This document shows positions 8,501-17,100 of a stretch of DNA of 64,000 bases, piece by piece. A model generated the notes under the pieces. The model was given only the letters and a program-made list of their open reading frames with translations, had not been told where the DNA came from and searched no databases. Each line of letters opens with the position of its first letter. Position 1 is the stretch's first letter. The translations under genes were made by a program, and so were the position numbers. This DNA comes from G963663365 sp963663365 (GTDB lineage Bacteria > Hinthialibacterota > Hinthialibacteria > Hinthialibacterales > G963663365). The stretch covers positions 1,240,001 to 1,304,000 of the forward strand of contig CAXXIH010000008.1 of NCBI GenBank assembly GCA_963663365.2. Direction: 5' to 3'.

Positions 8501-11500
8501 GCAAAACAACTTCGCCGTTTCCTTGGTTCGGTTTGATAACGTACTTGCCATAAGGCGTCTCTACTGTCCAACCGTAAAGATCGATATCGTCCGGCGAAAT
8601 GTTGACCAACTCCACAAACTGGCGGGTCATATCGATCAATTCGATCCGGTCAAATGATGTCGAGTAATACTCACGCGAGGAATTGAGTTTATTGACACGC
8701 AAGGCCACGATCTGAACCGTGAGTACGCCATCATCGCCAACCGTAATGCGGCTAAGACTGTCATTGGGATATCTGGGAGTCAGACGATAAGGCAACAGCA
8801 ACTCATGCCGATGCTGTTTCCCGAAGGTCGAGGTAATATCCGCACTTATTCCACGGGTGTTGTATCCCTGCAAAGAGCCGAGCGTGAGAGAACCGGTTTG
8901 ACTTGTGCCCACATAATTCGGAGGCAGCTGCGGCATGAAACCGGCAAGATTAAACACAGTCACTTCCCGGGCATCGATAGCCTCAGCCGCAGTGCCCGCC
9001 AATGCGTGGGCATCCATGAAAGGATCGTAATAAGCCGCCAAGGCTTTGGTATCGGACTCGGGATCGCTTAGATCGGCATCGTCGTCACCAAGTGTTAAAG
9101 TATTTCCGCTTTCATTGACCAACAGCTGTGTGTCGGAACGAAGCAGAATGGGCTGATTATTAAAGACATAGCGGACTTCCGGCTCCAACTTATGGAACGG
9201 ATGCAAAAAGAGAGCGAAGTCGTATTCGCCCGGCGGAATATTATGAAATGTCCAACTGGCGACTTCCGCGTATTGGCCAAGTTCGGGTTGCTCCGCATCA
9301 TCCGGCGGCTTGATATTGGTCACTTTGAAAATGGTATTGGGGGCCAGCGGATCGAATGTCCCTAAATAATTCGGGAATAGCGGATGCTCGGTTCCTGTGA
9401 ATCCGCGATAATAGAAGTCCGTATTATCAGTTGCGCCCCAATGGGTGTCGAAAATTTCCAGATCGGCTCCACCCACCCCGGCTCCTTGCACAGCCTTGCC
9501 GCTGGAACCATCATCATCGATACCTTGTTGATCGATACTAAAGGTAGTGCCGTTGCTTAGATCGAATCCGGTTCGCAGGCTGCCATCGGCCCCGATCATG
9601 CCGGACATGCTAACCGCCTCTTCGGCTTCCAGCCGAATCATGGGCTTGGCCATCACTTCATTGATTCGCACGGCTTCGGTTCCGCGATAGCGGGTAGGAT
9701 TGGTCATCGCAGGCGGATTGGGCAGCATCATCCGCGTATCTTCTTGGAACTGAACTCCGGCGCCACCCGCTGCGCCGGAGAAACTCTTGGGATGCATATT
9801 CAGCGCGCGCTGACGGCTGGATGTTAGGCCGGTGTAAAAAACATGCTCGGTTACCGGATCGGCCAAAACGAAATTTCCTTCGGTTTGGTTGATCTCAGAG
9901 AGAACATCCTCGTCATCGGTAACCGGCATGGCCCGGAACTGATCGATATAGTCCATCAGATTAACGATGAACTGAAATTCGGGCGGATCTTCATCCATAC
10001 GGCCGTCTTCATCATCGTCAAACGCGGCGATGTAAAGTTCGCCGGGTTCATCGACAAAGCCGTCGCTATCGTTATCGACACCATCGCGCTCAGGACGGAA
10101 CATCGCAGCGATAACCTGTGGATCCTTTAAATCGGCAAATCCGTCACCATCGTCGTCCGCAAAACTGGTCTTTTCGGCGCCAAAGCGGTAGGCGCTCAGA
10201 TCCTGGTCATCAACAATATCCAAAATATAATCCGGGGCCTGAGGATCTTCGTCAGGATCCGGTCCACCCAAACCGGGCAGTCCTTCACCGGTGCCATCGC
10301 CTTCCGGATCTTCATTGAGATGCCATTCGGGATCATATGTAGCAAAGCTATCGCCGTTAAAATCGCCGTTGTCATCGGCGATCCGGTCTCCATCCGTATC
10401 GCGGCCATTACCTTCCCGCGTGAAACCGGTAAGCAGATCAGACTCTTGTCGAGGCGAACGAATGCGCTCTCCGACTTCAATTTCAGGGCCGTTAACCTCA
10501 CCCATGCGGATCAGGCCACCCTTTAGAATTTGATCGACCTGCGGATTCACATCATTTTGGCTGCCGTCACCGTCGCTATCGCGTCCATCCGAAGCAAATG
10601 CCAATGCGGCCTGATCGACTTCACGATGACCATCGAAATCGGCCGATGGAAACTGATTGCCATCCCAGTCATCCGAAGGTTCATCAATTAGACCGTCGCC
10701 ATCGTTGTCTTTGCCGTCGAATTGAACTTCATTACCGGCCTGTCCATCACCATCTAGATCCAGGGAACTACCCGGCCCTTCGGTTTCGGCTTGCCAATCG
10801 CCATCGTTGTCTACATGCAAACGGAAGAGCGCTTCAATCGCCAACGGGGGCGAAACACTGTATTCCGCGCGGTCTTCCTCGGTTAATTGCGCCGTCCACG
10901 TATTGGCCAGATTCGGATTAATCCGTAAGAAGTCGGATTCAGGACCGGAAAGCGCCAGAGAAACCTGATCGGCCTCGCCAAAAATCGTGGCCAAATGCGT
11001 CAAACGCCGAACAACCGTATCGGCCTCGGTCGTACTGGAAAAAGCCGACAGTTGTTTCAAGTCTTCGAGCGTAACCAACGGTGTATCGTCATCGGAGGGT
11101 CGAAGCGGATTAAACTCATCAGGCTCGTTTGTGCCTTCATCTTTCTCATCGACGATTCCGTCACCGTTATTGTCGATACGATCACCCGGTAAATAGTCTT
11201 TTGCCTGTTCGCCCTCGGCCAGATTCAAGCCGATAGCATCATCGATCTGTAAAACCGTGGATGATTTCAAAGACGGTCCGATATAAACCTCAGTCTCGTC
11301 ATCAATCAAACCATTTCCGTTGTTATCCTTGCCATCACCGACAACAACAGCCGGTATGGAATCGATTGTGCTTATGCCGTTAAAAGCCTCATCCAAATCC
11401 ACGGATTTAAGGATGCCGCTCTCACCATCGCCGTCGTCATCATCATTGGAGCCGGGACTGCCGTTATCGCCCTGACGGTATTGGACAATGGCTTTGGCAA

Positions 11501-12389
11501 GATTTTCACCGCTGATGCTGGGGCTTTGATGGCCATATTCAACAGCACCCAATACAGCCTGCAAAAATACGGGTAAATCCAGTTCAAAAGATGTCACGCC
11601 TTCGCCAACTGAATATTTGCCGTTTTTGCTGAGGTTCCCGGCCCAATTCAAATCAATCTTGCCGGACTCATCGAAAACGCCACGGGCATCTAAATCGCTG
11701 TCGAAACCCAAACCCGGAGGGATCGTTCCACCGTCAAAATAACGGTCAATTCCATCTTCATCGACGAGATCGTCTTCATCGTCGTCGTTCGTTTCACCTT
11801 CATCGATCTGCTGATCGAAGTCGTCATCAATTCCCGCGATTCCGGGCGCATCGTCACCCTTATAATTGGGATACAAGCGTTCGTTACCGACAGCCGAAGC
11901 ATCGCCGGGAGGATCTTCATCAATTCCCGCGGCGCGCAGAGGCAAGTAGGTTTGTCCACCGCCCTGACGGGGGATGATGTTGGTGGCGACCTGACGGCTG
12001 TTCGATGATAAACGCAGTTGCGAAGTGCGGGCATCCAAAGAACTATTGGTACCCATATTCAGCGCAAATCCCTGCAGGGCCGGATCGACCAGAGATACAT
12101 AACGCGGAGACCTCTTTCCCAAAACCGTGCGTTCACTGATCGGAGCATCCAACATTTCAAGTTGGGAGCGGCCACCTTCTTTGGCGGCATCGGAAAGCTC
12201 TTCGACTTGGGCGCTTCGCGAATAGGTATCCGTAGCCAGCTGCTCGAGTTTGAGTGTATAGGTGTAGCTGAACAGGATCAGACCGAAAACGGTCAGAAGT
12301 GCCAGCACGGTTAGGATGGCCACACCGCGTTCGTTTCGGCGCGCCTGCGCGAAAGAAATACCAGTATTTTTATGGTTCGGCTTCTTCAT
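5544..12389 (-). CDS. Giant GspK/PilX-like pseudopilin with acidic metal-binding repeats and a lamin-tail-like domain
   Basis: About 2281 residues from the ATG at 12389; GspK proteins are usually 300-350. The prepilin site is NERG|VAILTVLALLT, without Glu at position 5, as in GspK and PilX. Residues ~170-800 hold about a dozen copies of a D-x-[DN]-x-D-G-x-x-D-E motif, for example DGKDNDGDGLIDEPS. These resemble MopE-type (PF11617) and thrombospondin type 3 calcium motifs. RINEVMAKP near 905 and FVELVNISPDDIDLYGW near 1250 look like a lamin-tail domain with a large insertion. The C-terminal part returns to GspK: GLININTAPREVLMALP near 2035, then a YEDIGRLLGEF helix-hairpin-helix segment. Other possible starts lie at 12401 and 12422. 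No frame break is seen. Confidence 0.85.
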   Translation of the reverse strand: MKKPNHKNTGISFAQARRNERGVAILTVLALLTVFGLILFSYTYTLKLEQLATDTYSRSAQVEELSDAAKEGGRSQLEMLDAPISERTVLGKRSPRYVSLVDPALQGFALNMGTNSSLDARTSQLRLSSNSRQVATNIIPRQGGGQTYLPLRAAGIDEDPPGDASAVGNERLYPNYKGDDAPGIAGIDDDFDQQIDEGETNDDDEDDLVDEDGIDRYFDGGTIPPGLGFDSDLDARGVFDESGKIDLNWAGNLSKNGKYSVGEGVTSFELDLPVFLQAVLGAVEYGHQSPSISGENLAKAIVQYRQGDNGSPGSNDDDDGDGESGILKSVDLDEAFNGISTIDSIPAVVVGDGKDNNGNGLIDDETEVYIGPSLKSSTVLQIDDAIGLNLAEGEQAKDYLPGDRIDNNGDGIVDEKDEGTNEPDEFNPLRPSDDDTPLVTLEDLKQLSAFSSTTEADTVVRRLTHLATIFGEADQVSLALSGPESDFLRINPNLANTWTAQLTEEDRAEYSVSPPLAIEALFRLHVDNDGDWQAETEGPGSSLDLDGDGQAGNEVQFDGKDNDGDGLIDEPSDDWDGNQFPSADFDGHREVDQAALAFASDGRDSDGDGSQNDVNPQVDQILKGGLIRMGEVNGPEIEVGERIRSPRQESDLLTGFTREGNGRDTDGDRIADDNGDFNGDSFATYDPEWHLNEDPEGDGTGEGLPGLGGPDPDEDPQAPDYILDIVDDQDLSAYRFGAEKTSFADDDGDGFADLKDPQVIAAMFRPERDGVDNDSDGFVDEPGELYIAAFDDDEDGRMDEDPPEFQFIVNLMDYIDQFRAMPVTDDEDVLSEINQTEGNFVLADPVTEHVFYTGLTSSRQRALNMHPKSFSGAAGGAGVQFQEDTRMMLPNPPAMTNPTRYRGTEAVRINEVMAKPMIRLEAEEAVSMSGMIGADGSLRTGFDLSNGTTFSIDQQGIDDDGSSGKAVQGAGVGGADLEIFDTHWGATDNTDFYYRGFTGTEHPLFPNYLGTFDPLAPNTIFKVTNIKPPDDAEQPELGQYAEVASWTFHNIPPGEYDFALFLHPFHKLEPEVRYVFNNQPILLRSDTQLLVNESGNTLTLGDDDADLSDPESDTKALAAYYDPFMDAHALAGTAAEAIDAREVTVFNLAGFMPQLPPNYVGTSQTGSLTLGSLQGYNTRGISADITSTFGKQHRHELLLPYRLTPRYPNDSLSRITVGDDGVLTVQIVALRVNKLNSSREYYSTSFDRIELIDMTRQFVELVNISPDDIDLYGWTVETPYGKYVIKPNQGNGEVVLPRIKPLFVGDDGDVVTDGYPAGFAPYEHQLLRRSGDGSYSDSLTSSQVRREDNSIVLVPDRASFLTHLQNDYPDVDSARVPTLADRVIQLEQTAAQAFSTQRSDVGTSYNPIQSIPYADTRFKVVDREEDILSDNREEKYIRLYDPAGNLIDEFRYETTFNNLVVHISGNYVNYLRDTMINSESIKDGTYTIDRGLDIIAVPGYRGMESAERADPTEVISEQRVNFKGPMHTSVFEDDELYSDRYTPTYRLLARDAVIEPVYSTDGIYLPGGREGQSTLFITDTSEGFGFEDVPGESKTNIPQGVLTAGSDRTSVDRPPQGGWDFVGDAPDQGRIRKSAESSKDNVPRLPEVGPFASGPNSDLGIEETEWPEEGDEGSPLLDKQYRMKYRQALFFSGVGGFENYQNRVNVTAAVADNARSVKGDIVSFTWRLGLRELVRAGFDPDVDDTINIRVFGRNHVVNVVRALNQQGIVGGAANMNFYTDIPMPVGEVAIANAYAPRSFGFTEFAKLRNGDSAGSVCLGDLLVDSNVSNFQGYDDDLNGQSGDEPIVELKLYLRKTVTDYSAYTTGIDPLIDNYYFHHIEISGRGRNTSVPEARRALIAGTPLRDNTGYIPASARRRFMIRSTSQRDENDIIDNTPFVKNGRLASLGEISRIMTGKHFETVNSPLISQRLEDLSVTINDQIRQTSVPDLARLAGSGQGSVEERRTLAQLERLDQYENQYNMLYNMITTMPGITTGGLININTAPREVLMALPATPLSEGDAPEIEDVLTRMVFNSVVADYILEGRRPEGHDGGFGVFGVDDDNDSTGEVDGFDEYRLWTTGRSNQYWKTLDDTSIRTIMSNSTIGPKYVDGSAGVNASDLVATTIVSRPDDGPYEDIGRLLGEFAHLGRRERFSAMLSRPVDRTYDNKRDGIGDLRERLNTANLHGGLSDPLTPEDMERLMQRLSNLITVRSRAFSIITRGRTFSDGDLAAERQIETVYRN

Positions 12390-12408
12390 GTTCCTGCACA
12401 TCAGTCGT

Positions 12409-13686
12409 TTAAGCGCCCACATTCTGATTCGGCAAATAGACCCGCGTCGTGTAAGGAGCGGGAGCCAAAATCTGATCTCGATCCTGCACGTAGACCGTAA
12501 TTTCTACGAACAGTGGTAAACCATCGGATTTTGCGCCAACTTTGCGGCTAACAGTAGCTGCTTCTTCTTGGGATCCAGCGGTGTTCAGCAAATCGGAATA
12601 ACTCTGATATCCAAACTGCAAAACCGTCCCGACCCGCGTACGCGGCAGCATATCCGCGGCTTCGTTACAGATATGGAAGGGATACTTTAACTTGCCCTGT
12701 CGTTGGTATATCTCAATATCCAGCGAAGCACTCGCGGCATTCCGGTCACTAACCGGAGCTTGCGTGAAAATGTTCGCCGTAGGAGCAACCAAACACGTCT
12801 CGCGGGATGAATCCCACTCAAAAGCGCTCCGGTAAGCGCTTCGGTTATAATCGTAATACCAATACGTGAACCGCAACCCCCGGATGTCATAAGCCAACGT
12901 GGCCATATTGCTGCTGAGGTTCCCGGCTTCGTCATCGGTGACGTTATCCCAGATCGCCGTATATTGGCCGCCGGATACACGGGAAGTCTGCATAACCGGA
13001 AATCCATCTTGGGTGATATTGGCAATCAAATTCGGAAGCAGAGAGATATTGCTTTCTCGAAATGAGCCGATGCGGTTATTCGTATTTGAACTCTGCAAAT
13101 CGGACGGCTCAAAACGGCGGCCGCGACGAACCAAACGCGTCCCCCGTTTGTTCAATCCATAGGAAACTTCCTCAAGCGCCAGAGTATTGCCTTCCGATTC
13201 AATCAAACGCACAAAGTGCAAAACATCGTCGGGATAGTCGCCATAGTCTTCATCAACAAAACCATCCCCATCATCATCGATACCATTTAAAGACGCTTCA
13301 TCATCGCCGTCTGTTTTTTCATCACCGTCGTCATCCAAACCGGCTCCCGGAGAGTCTGAATCCAAATTGGAGTCATTGTGGATACCGGCAAAACGCAAAC
13401 GGGGAACGGCTTCGTTCCCCTGGAGTACCGGCGCCACACTTTCCGGCGCGAGATAGGCGGTGCGAATCTCTTCGCTCATTAAATCCAGCGCGGTGCGTGC
13501 GACTTCATTGATCTGAATTTTGCGTTCGGCGATTTCACGCGTATCCAAAGTCGTCTTGAAGACCGCCGCAGAGACAGTAGCCAACACGCTGATGATTGCC
13601 ATGGCCACCATCAACTCGACAAGAGAAAACGCGCTCTGTGTGGGACCGCCGATCCACTTATGCGTCATACTTTCGTTTCGGTTCAT
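12409..13686 (-). CDS. GspJ/PilW-like minor pseudopilin with acidic repeats
   Basis: The ATG at 13686 gives about 425 residues; a GTG three codons upstream and an ATG at 13668 are alternatives. A class III prepilin signal is clear: QSA|FSLVELMVAMAIISVLA with Glu5. The following helix contains ALDLMSEEIRTAYL, typical of GspJ/PilW. Around residues 114-152 two or three acidic repeats occur (LDDDGDEKTDGDDE, NGIDDDGDGFVDEDYG) with the same consensus as in the GspK- and GspI-like neighbours. The rest is beta-rich, and SRKVGAK near the C-terminus recurs in the downstream secreted protein. In type II systems GspJ joins GspI and GspK in the pseudopilus tip. The gene lies 49 bases after the GspI-like gene and its stop overlaps possible starts of the giant gene. 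Confidence 0.85.
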   Translation of the reverse strand: MNRNESMTHKWIGGPTQSAFSLVELMVAMAIISVLATVSAAVFKTTLDTREIAERKIQINEVARTALDLMSEEIRTAYLAPESVAPVLQGNEAVPRLRFAGIHNDSNLDSDSPGAGLDDDGDEKTDGDDEASLNGIDDDGDGFVDEDYGDYPDDVLHFVRLIESEGNTLALEEVSYGLNKRGTRLVRRGRRFEPSDLQSSNTNNRIGSFRESNISLLPNLIANITQDGFPVMQTSRVSGGQYTAIWDNVTDDEAGNLSSNMATLAYDIRGLRFTYWYYDYNRSAYRSAFEWDSSRETCLVAPTANIFTQAPVSDRNAASASLDIEIYQRQGKLKYPFHICNEAADMLPRTRVGTVLQFGYQSYSDLLNTAGSQEEAATVSRKVGAKSDGLPLFVEITVYVQDRDQILAPAPYTTRVYLPNQNVGA

Positions 13687-13735
13687 CGTTCTCACTCATG
13701 CACCGCTTCGCGCTCGTTCGGTTTTTCGTTTCGGC

Positions 13736-15319
13736 TTACCGTGCCGCCAAGATTGGGAACGAACGGGTTCGGTCCCGTAGCGAAATGAAACCAACGAGGC
13801 GGTACTCGTACAAATGCACATCCTCGTCGATTTGACCGTCAAAATCGTTATCCAATCCATCCGCCATTTCTTCGTCGATACCCCAAGCGATATGCCCAAA
13901 ATCAGGCACAATGGAGCTGCGTAATGCGCCGGAAAGATTATCGGGGTAATTGGTTGTAAACAGTTTCAGATTCACGCGGGGATCGACGGCACAATCCGGA
14001 AATTCAATTCGGTCTTCCGGCGCTTCCGTCTCTCCGGAGATATTGGTGGCCGGGCCGCAATTGGACGATGAAGCATCATTGTTCAAACCGTCGCCGCCCC
14101 ACGAAATGACGATTTCGACCTTTAACCAACCGGGCAATGGCGCGGCAATACAATCTTCATCGATTCGTCCATCGTAATCGTTATCCTGGCCGTCAAGCAG
14201 TTCTTCATCGATCAGCCCGTCGCCGTCATTATCGGCGCCGTCGCCCAAATTCCCTGTGGCATAACGTTGAGGGAAAATCGAAGCCAGCTCAGGAGGAACA
14301 TCCGTATCGGAGACCGGCCCCGTAAAAATCTGCCAAGCATAACGATCATAAGGCGCGGGGAAACGCATGGGGCCCCAAGGGAAACGAGCCATTTGCGTAT
14401 CGGCCAAACGGAACACACCACGGCCCATTACACGGTCATCAATCCCCTCATCGATCTGTCCGTCGCCGTTATCGTCCAGTTGGTTGGCTCTACGGATTTT
14501 GGCGTCATGAACCTCATCGAATACAAACTCGTCGTCTTTATCTTCACTGTCGTTCGCGCGCTTTTTATCTGCTTCGCCGTTAAAATCGTTATCAATGCCG
14601 TCACCGGGTACCAACGGACGGCGGCCGATATCCACGGAATCATAGGAAGATAAACGCCCACCCGAAGAACGTACGGCCTGAAGAATCGTGGCTTGTTGCG
14701 AGGTCGCTAAATGACAGTCTTCATCAACCAAGCCATCGCCGTCGTCGTCCAATCCGTTGCACCATTCTTCTTCAACAAAAGGCTCGGGATCGTAAGAAAA
14801 ATTCCCATCCGGTTCGATAAAAGTGGAAACCCGGTAAGCACCCTGATGTGGCATACTGGCCGAATTCGCCTGGTCAGCGCTACCGCGCATCCCATCCCCA
14901 TCGTCATCAATCACGCCATCGCCATCATCGTCGACATCATTGCCGAGCAGATAACGAGGCTCGCCAAAACCGTCAAAATCGACATCGGGACGGCCATTAT
15001 TGTTGATATCCACGACTTCAGGATTATTCCGGAATTGCAGCGCCCAATCGTTATCATCGTCAAAACCGTTGCCGGGCAAGGGGATTAAGGTAATCGGATC
15101 GCCGGGGATAACCGGGAAATCGCGGCTGTCCGCTTTTAATCCCTCGAACATCGCCCGAGCTAATACTGAAGCTTTTGTGACATCTTCAGCACGTTGCGCG
15201 ACCTGCAGACCGAGTGGAAAGACCTGCACGATCGACAATAATCCCAAGCCCAAAAGGCCGGCGGCGACAATGACTTCCAAGAGAGAGAAGCCTGCTGTTT
15301 GTGGATTTCGTTTCATCAT
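13736..15319 (-). CDS. GspI/PilV-like minor pseudopilin with about nine acidic repeats
   Basis: The start is one of two adjacent ATGs (15319 or 15316) after GGACGGA, giving about 527 residues; ordinary GspI is 120-130. The prepilin signal is TAG|FSLLEVIVAAGLLGLGLLSI with Glu5. It is followed by the PilV/GspI-type helix (AQRAEDVTKASVLARAMFEGL). The large C-terminal region carries about nine D-x-[DN]-x-D-G-x-x-D-E motifs, such as NGLDDDGDGLVDEDC and DGLDNDFDGQIDEDV, spread between beta-rich segments. Some repeats end in Cys, as in MopE-type metal-binding motifs. In the T2SS the GspI N-domain nucleates the I-J-K tip, so this protein is likely the base partner of the two genes downstream. Confidence 0.85.
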   Translation of the reverse strand: MMKRNPQTAGFSLLEVIVAAGLLGLGLLSIVQVFPLGLQVAQRAEDVTKASVLARAMFEGLKADSRDFPVIPGDPITLIPLPGNGFDDDNDWALQFRNNPEVVDINNNGRPDVDFDGFGEPRYLLGNDVDDDGDGVIDDDGDGMRGSADQANSASMPHQGAYRVSTFIEPDGNFSYDPEPFVEEEWCNGLDDDGDGLVDEDCHLATSQQATILQAVRSSGGRLSSYDSVDIGRRPLVPGDGIDNDFNGEADKKRANDSEDKDDEFVFDEVHDAKIRRANQLDDNGDGQIDEGIDDRVMGRGVFRLADTQMARFPWGPMRFPAPYDRYAWQIFTGPVSDTDVPPELASIFPQRYATGNLGDGADNDGDGLIDEELLDGQDNDYDGRIDEDCIAAPLPGWLKVEIVISWGGDGLNNDASSSNCGPATNISGETEAPEDRIEFPDCAVDPRVNLKLFTTNYPDNLSGALRSSIVPDFGHIAWGIDEEMADGLDNDFDGQIDEDVHLYEYRLVGFISLRDRTRSFPILAAR

Positions 15320-15353
15320 TCCGTCCACTTTGAACCCACGCATAAAATTCGGT

Positions 15354-16238
15354 TTATGCCTCTGAAGCGTCTAGAGTAACTGTGCTCCAGGGCAAACCGA
15401 TTCCGTATTCGTATTCTCGCACACGCCCCGTAAGGCGGAGGATTTCAATCGTTTTCGCTTTACCGCGTTCTTTGATGTTATCCACGCCATCATCTTCGCG
15501 GGTAAGCTTCTGTAACTGACTGCCTTCGATAAGTTCGGTATAGTATTTTTCTCCCCCGCTATCGCCGAGATCAATCCGCTCAGCCCATTGGATAAAATGC
15601 AGAAATGCCTGACCGCCACTCACCGAGTCAGCTTTGTTGCTTTCTTGGTAAACTCCCCGGTCAAAATACACACCGGCCAGTTGGCCGCGCGGATTAAATT
15701 CAACATAAATCTTGCAGTAATAGGAGTTGGCATCACTAATGTTCGGATCGTTGGCACTCCCTTTGGCAAAATAACCGCTTTCAGTATTGATACGCGGCGT
15801 CGATGTCCCCGGGAGGTAGATGCTGGCCACCGTAACTCCGCTGGTCAGCGATTGCGCATCCGTAATTTGAACGGCGTTGTCAGTGCCAAAGAGTGCACTC
15901 TCCGTACGTTTCTTTTCCGTCCAGACTTTGATTGGTGGATTAAGGCGGTCCACAGCCGGATCTTGATCGTCGGAACCGCTAGACAGCCGCTCGATGAGAA
16001 TCACAACACGACGGCTTTCACGTAGAGCGACAGCATATTGACGGGCCTGGCGGATTTGGGCTGCAACCATTGATGATCCGGCGCCGACTTTGCTGCTGTC
16101 GATCAGGTTACGATACCCCACCGCTCCAACACCAATCATGAGACTGATGATAGAGAAGACCACAATGACTTCCAGAAGAGAAAAACCTGCTCTGAAATCC
16201 GGTCTATACCGCGCTCTATGAGTTAGGTGCGGAGACAT
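15354..16238 (-). CDS. GspH/FimT-like minor pseudopilin
   Basis: The ATG at 16238 is chosen because GAGG lies seven bases upstream; an ATG at 16244 is too close to that site. This gives about 294 residues. After a long basic leader comes the prepilin signal RAG|FSLLEVIVVFSIISLMIG with Glu5. The next part (AAQIRQARQYAVALRESRRVVILIE) matches the GspH/FimT family, in which this helix-to-strand region is the signature. No acidic repeat is present, unlike the three downstream genes. It is the first gene of the operon; 34 bases separate it from the GspI-like gene. A run of nine T (16252-16260, plus strand) precedes the start. Confidence 0.85.
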   Translation of the reverse strand: MSPHLTHRARYRPDFRAGFSLLEVIVVFSIISLMIGVGAVGYRNLIDSSKVGAGSSMVAAQIRQARQYAVALRESRRVVILIERLSSGSDDQDPAVDRLNPPIKVWTEKKRTESALFGTDNAVQITDAQSLTSGVTVASIYLPGTSTPRINTESGYFAKGSANDPNISDANSYYCKIYVEFNPRGQLAGVYFDRGVYQESNKADSVSGGQAFLHFIQWAERIDLGDSGGEKYYTELIEGSQLQKLTREDDGVDNIKERGKAKTIEILRLTGRVREYEYGIGLPWSTVTLDASEA

Positions 16239-16398
16239 CGCCATACCTCGATTTTTTTTTACAGGGATAGGGCACACTCGACCACTCGCCGAGAGGACCG
16301 GCTGCAACCCCACCCGTATCACATTCACTTCGCTCGTTCTAATCACTTAAGAATGCGAGGCTTACGTCATCGCATCCTAGTTCTCTGATCCACGCTGT

Positions 16399-16427
16399 AA
16401 TATAACATGACCCTTCACAACCAACAA
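16399..16427 (-). promoter_or_regulatory. Possible sigma-70 promoter of the pilin operon
   Basis: Read on the minus strand, TTGTTG (16427-16422) and TATATT (16404-16399) are separated by exactly 17 bases, about 160 bases before the GspH-like start. The -10 matches consensus at five of six positions and the -35 at three. The surrounding 16380-16800 is clearly AT-richer than the genes, as expected of a promoter region. Confidence 0.4.
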
Positions 16428-16826
16428 CATAATCTTCCTGACACCCCCTCTAGACCGCCCCAAATAACGTAAAGACAAAAAGACAAAACAGGCCAATTTT
16501 GTTTGCACATAACCGATGATATCTATCTTGCTGGTATTGCAGAGCTTATTTGGATAATAAGAAGAGATATCGACAAGACACTCTGTCATAAAAGTAGCAA
16601 CCTCTATTTCCGAAAATACAAAGAGACACCAGCATGTTGTCATTCCGGTAACAAAAAAGCGCCATAGACCAAAGCAACGAAAAAGCGTCAACCAAAGGCA
16701 ACCATAGAGATATCCATAAGAATTTCATTGCCAGAGGCGGAACTTGCTATGTAGAATGTTTGGAGCCACCGGAATAAACACAAAACCATTGATCCATCAA
16801 CGCTAATGAAAAAATCATCTCCTGAA
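16428..16826. other. AT-rich intergenic region, no gene seen
   Basis: This stretch separates the divergent pilin operon and acylphosphatase gene. A 104-codon minus-strand frame (16377-16691) exists but has odd composition, rich in Cys, Phe and Trp, with no family resemblance. I do not call it. Confidence 0.5.
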
Positions 16827-17099
16827 ATGAAAAGAGTTCATGTAATAGTCTCGGGACGTGTCCAGGGAGTCGGATTTCGTTACTTCGCGGTCCAAGAGGC
16901 ACAACGGATCGGTGTAAAAGGATGGGTACGCAACACACCGGACGGATGTGTCGAAACCGTGGCCGAAGGCTCAGACGGCCAGTTGAACGAGTTTTTGGCA
17001 AGCCTGCAAACCGGCCCAGCGTTTGGCTATGTCACCAATTGCGATGTGTCATGGCTAGATGCCACAGGTGAATACAACCGGTTCAATGTGAGTTTCTAA
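16827..17099 (+). CDS. acyP: Acylphosphatase
   Basis: About 90 residues from the ATG at 16827, the usual family length; an in-frame ATG at 16806 would add seven residues. Both signatures are complete: VSGRVQGVGFRYF, with the phosphate-binding loop and catalytic Arg, and GWVRNTPDGCVE, with the catalytic Asn. The enzyme hydrolyses acyl phosphates such as acetyl- or carbamoyl-phosphate in the cytoplasm. It ends one base before the convergent argH stop. Confidence 0.95.
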   Translation: MKRVHVIVSGRVQGVGFRYFAVQEAQRIGVKGWVRNTPDGCVETVAEGSDGQLNEFLASLQTGPAFGYVTNCDVSWLDATGEYNRFNVSF

Positions 17100-17100
17100 C

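Noticed and set aside
14267..14653. Plus-strand frames opposite the acidic repeats
   Set aside because: The repeated GAT/GAC codons read as ATC/GTC in antisense and create Ile/Val-rich pseudo-proteins.
16377..16691. 104-codon minus-strand frame upstream of the pilin operon
   Set aside because: Cys/Phe/Trp-rich composition, no ribosome binding site and overlap with the likely promoter.
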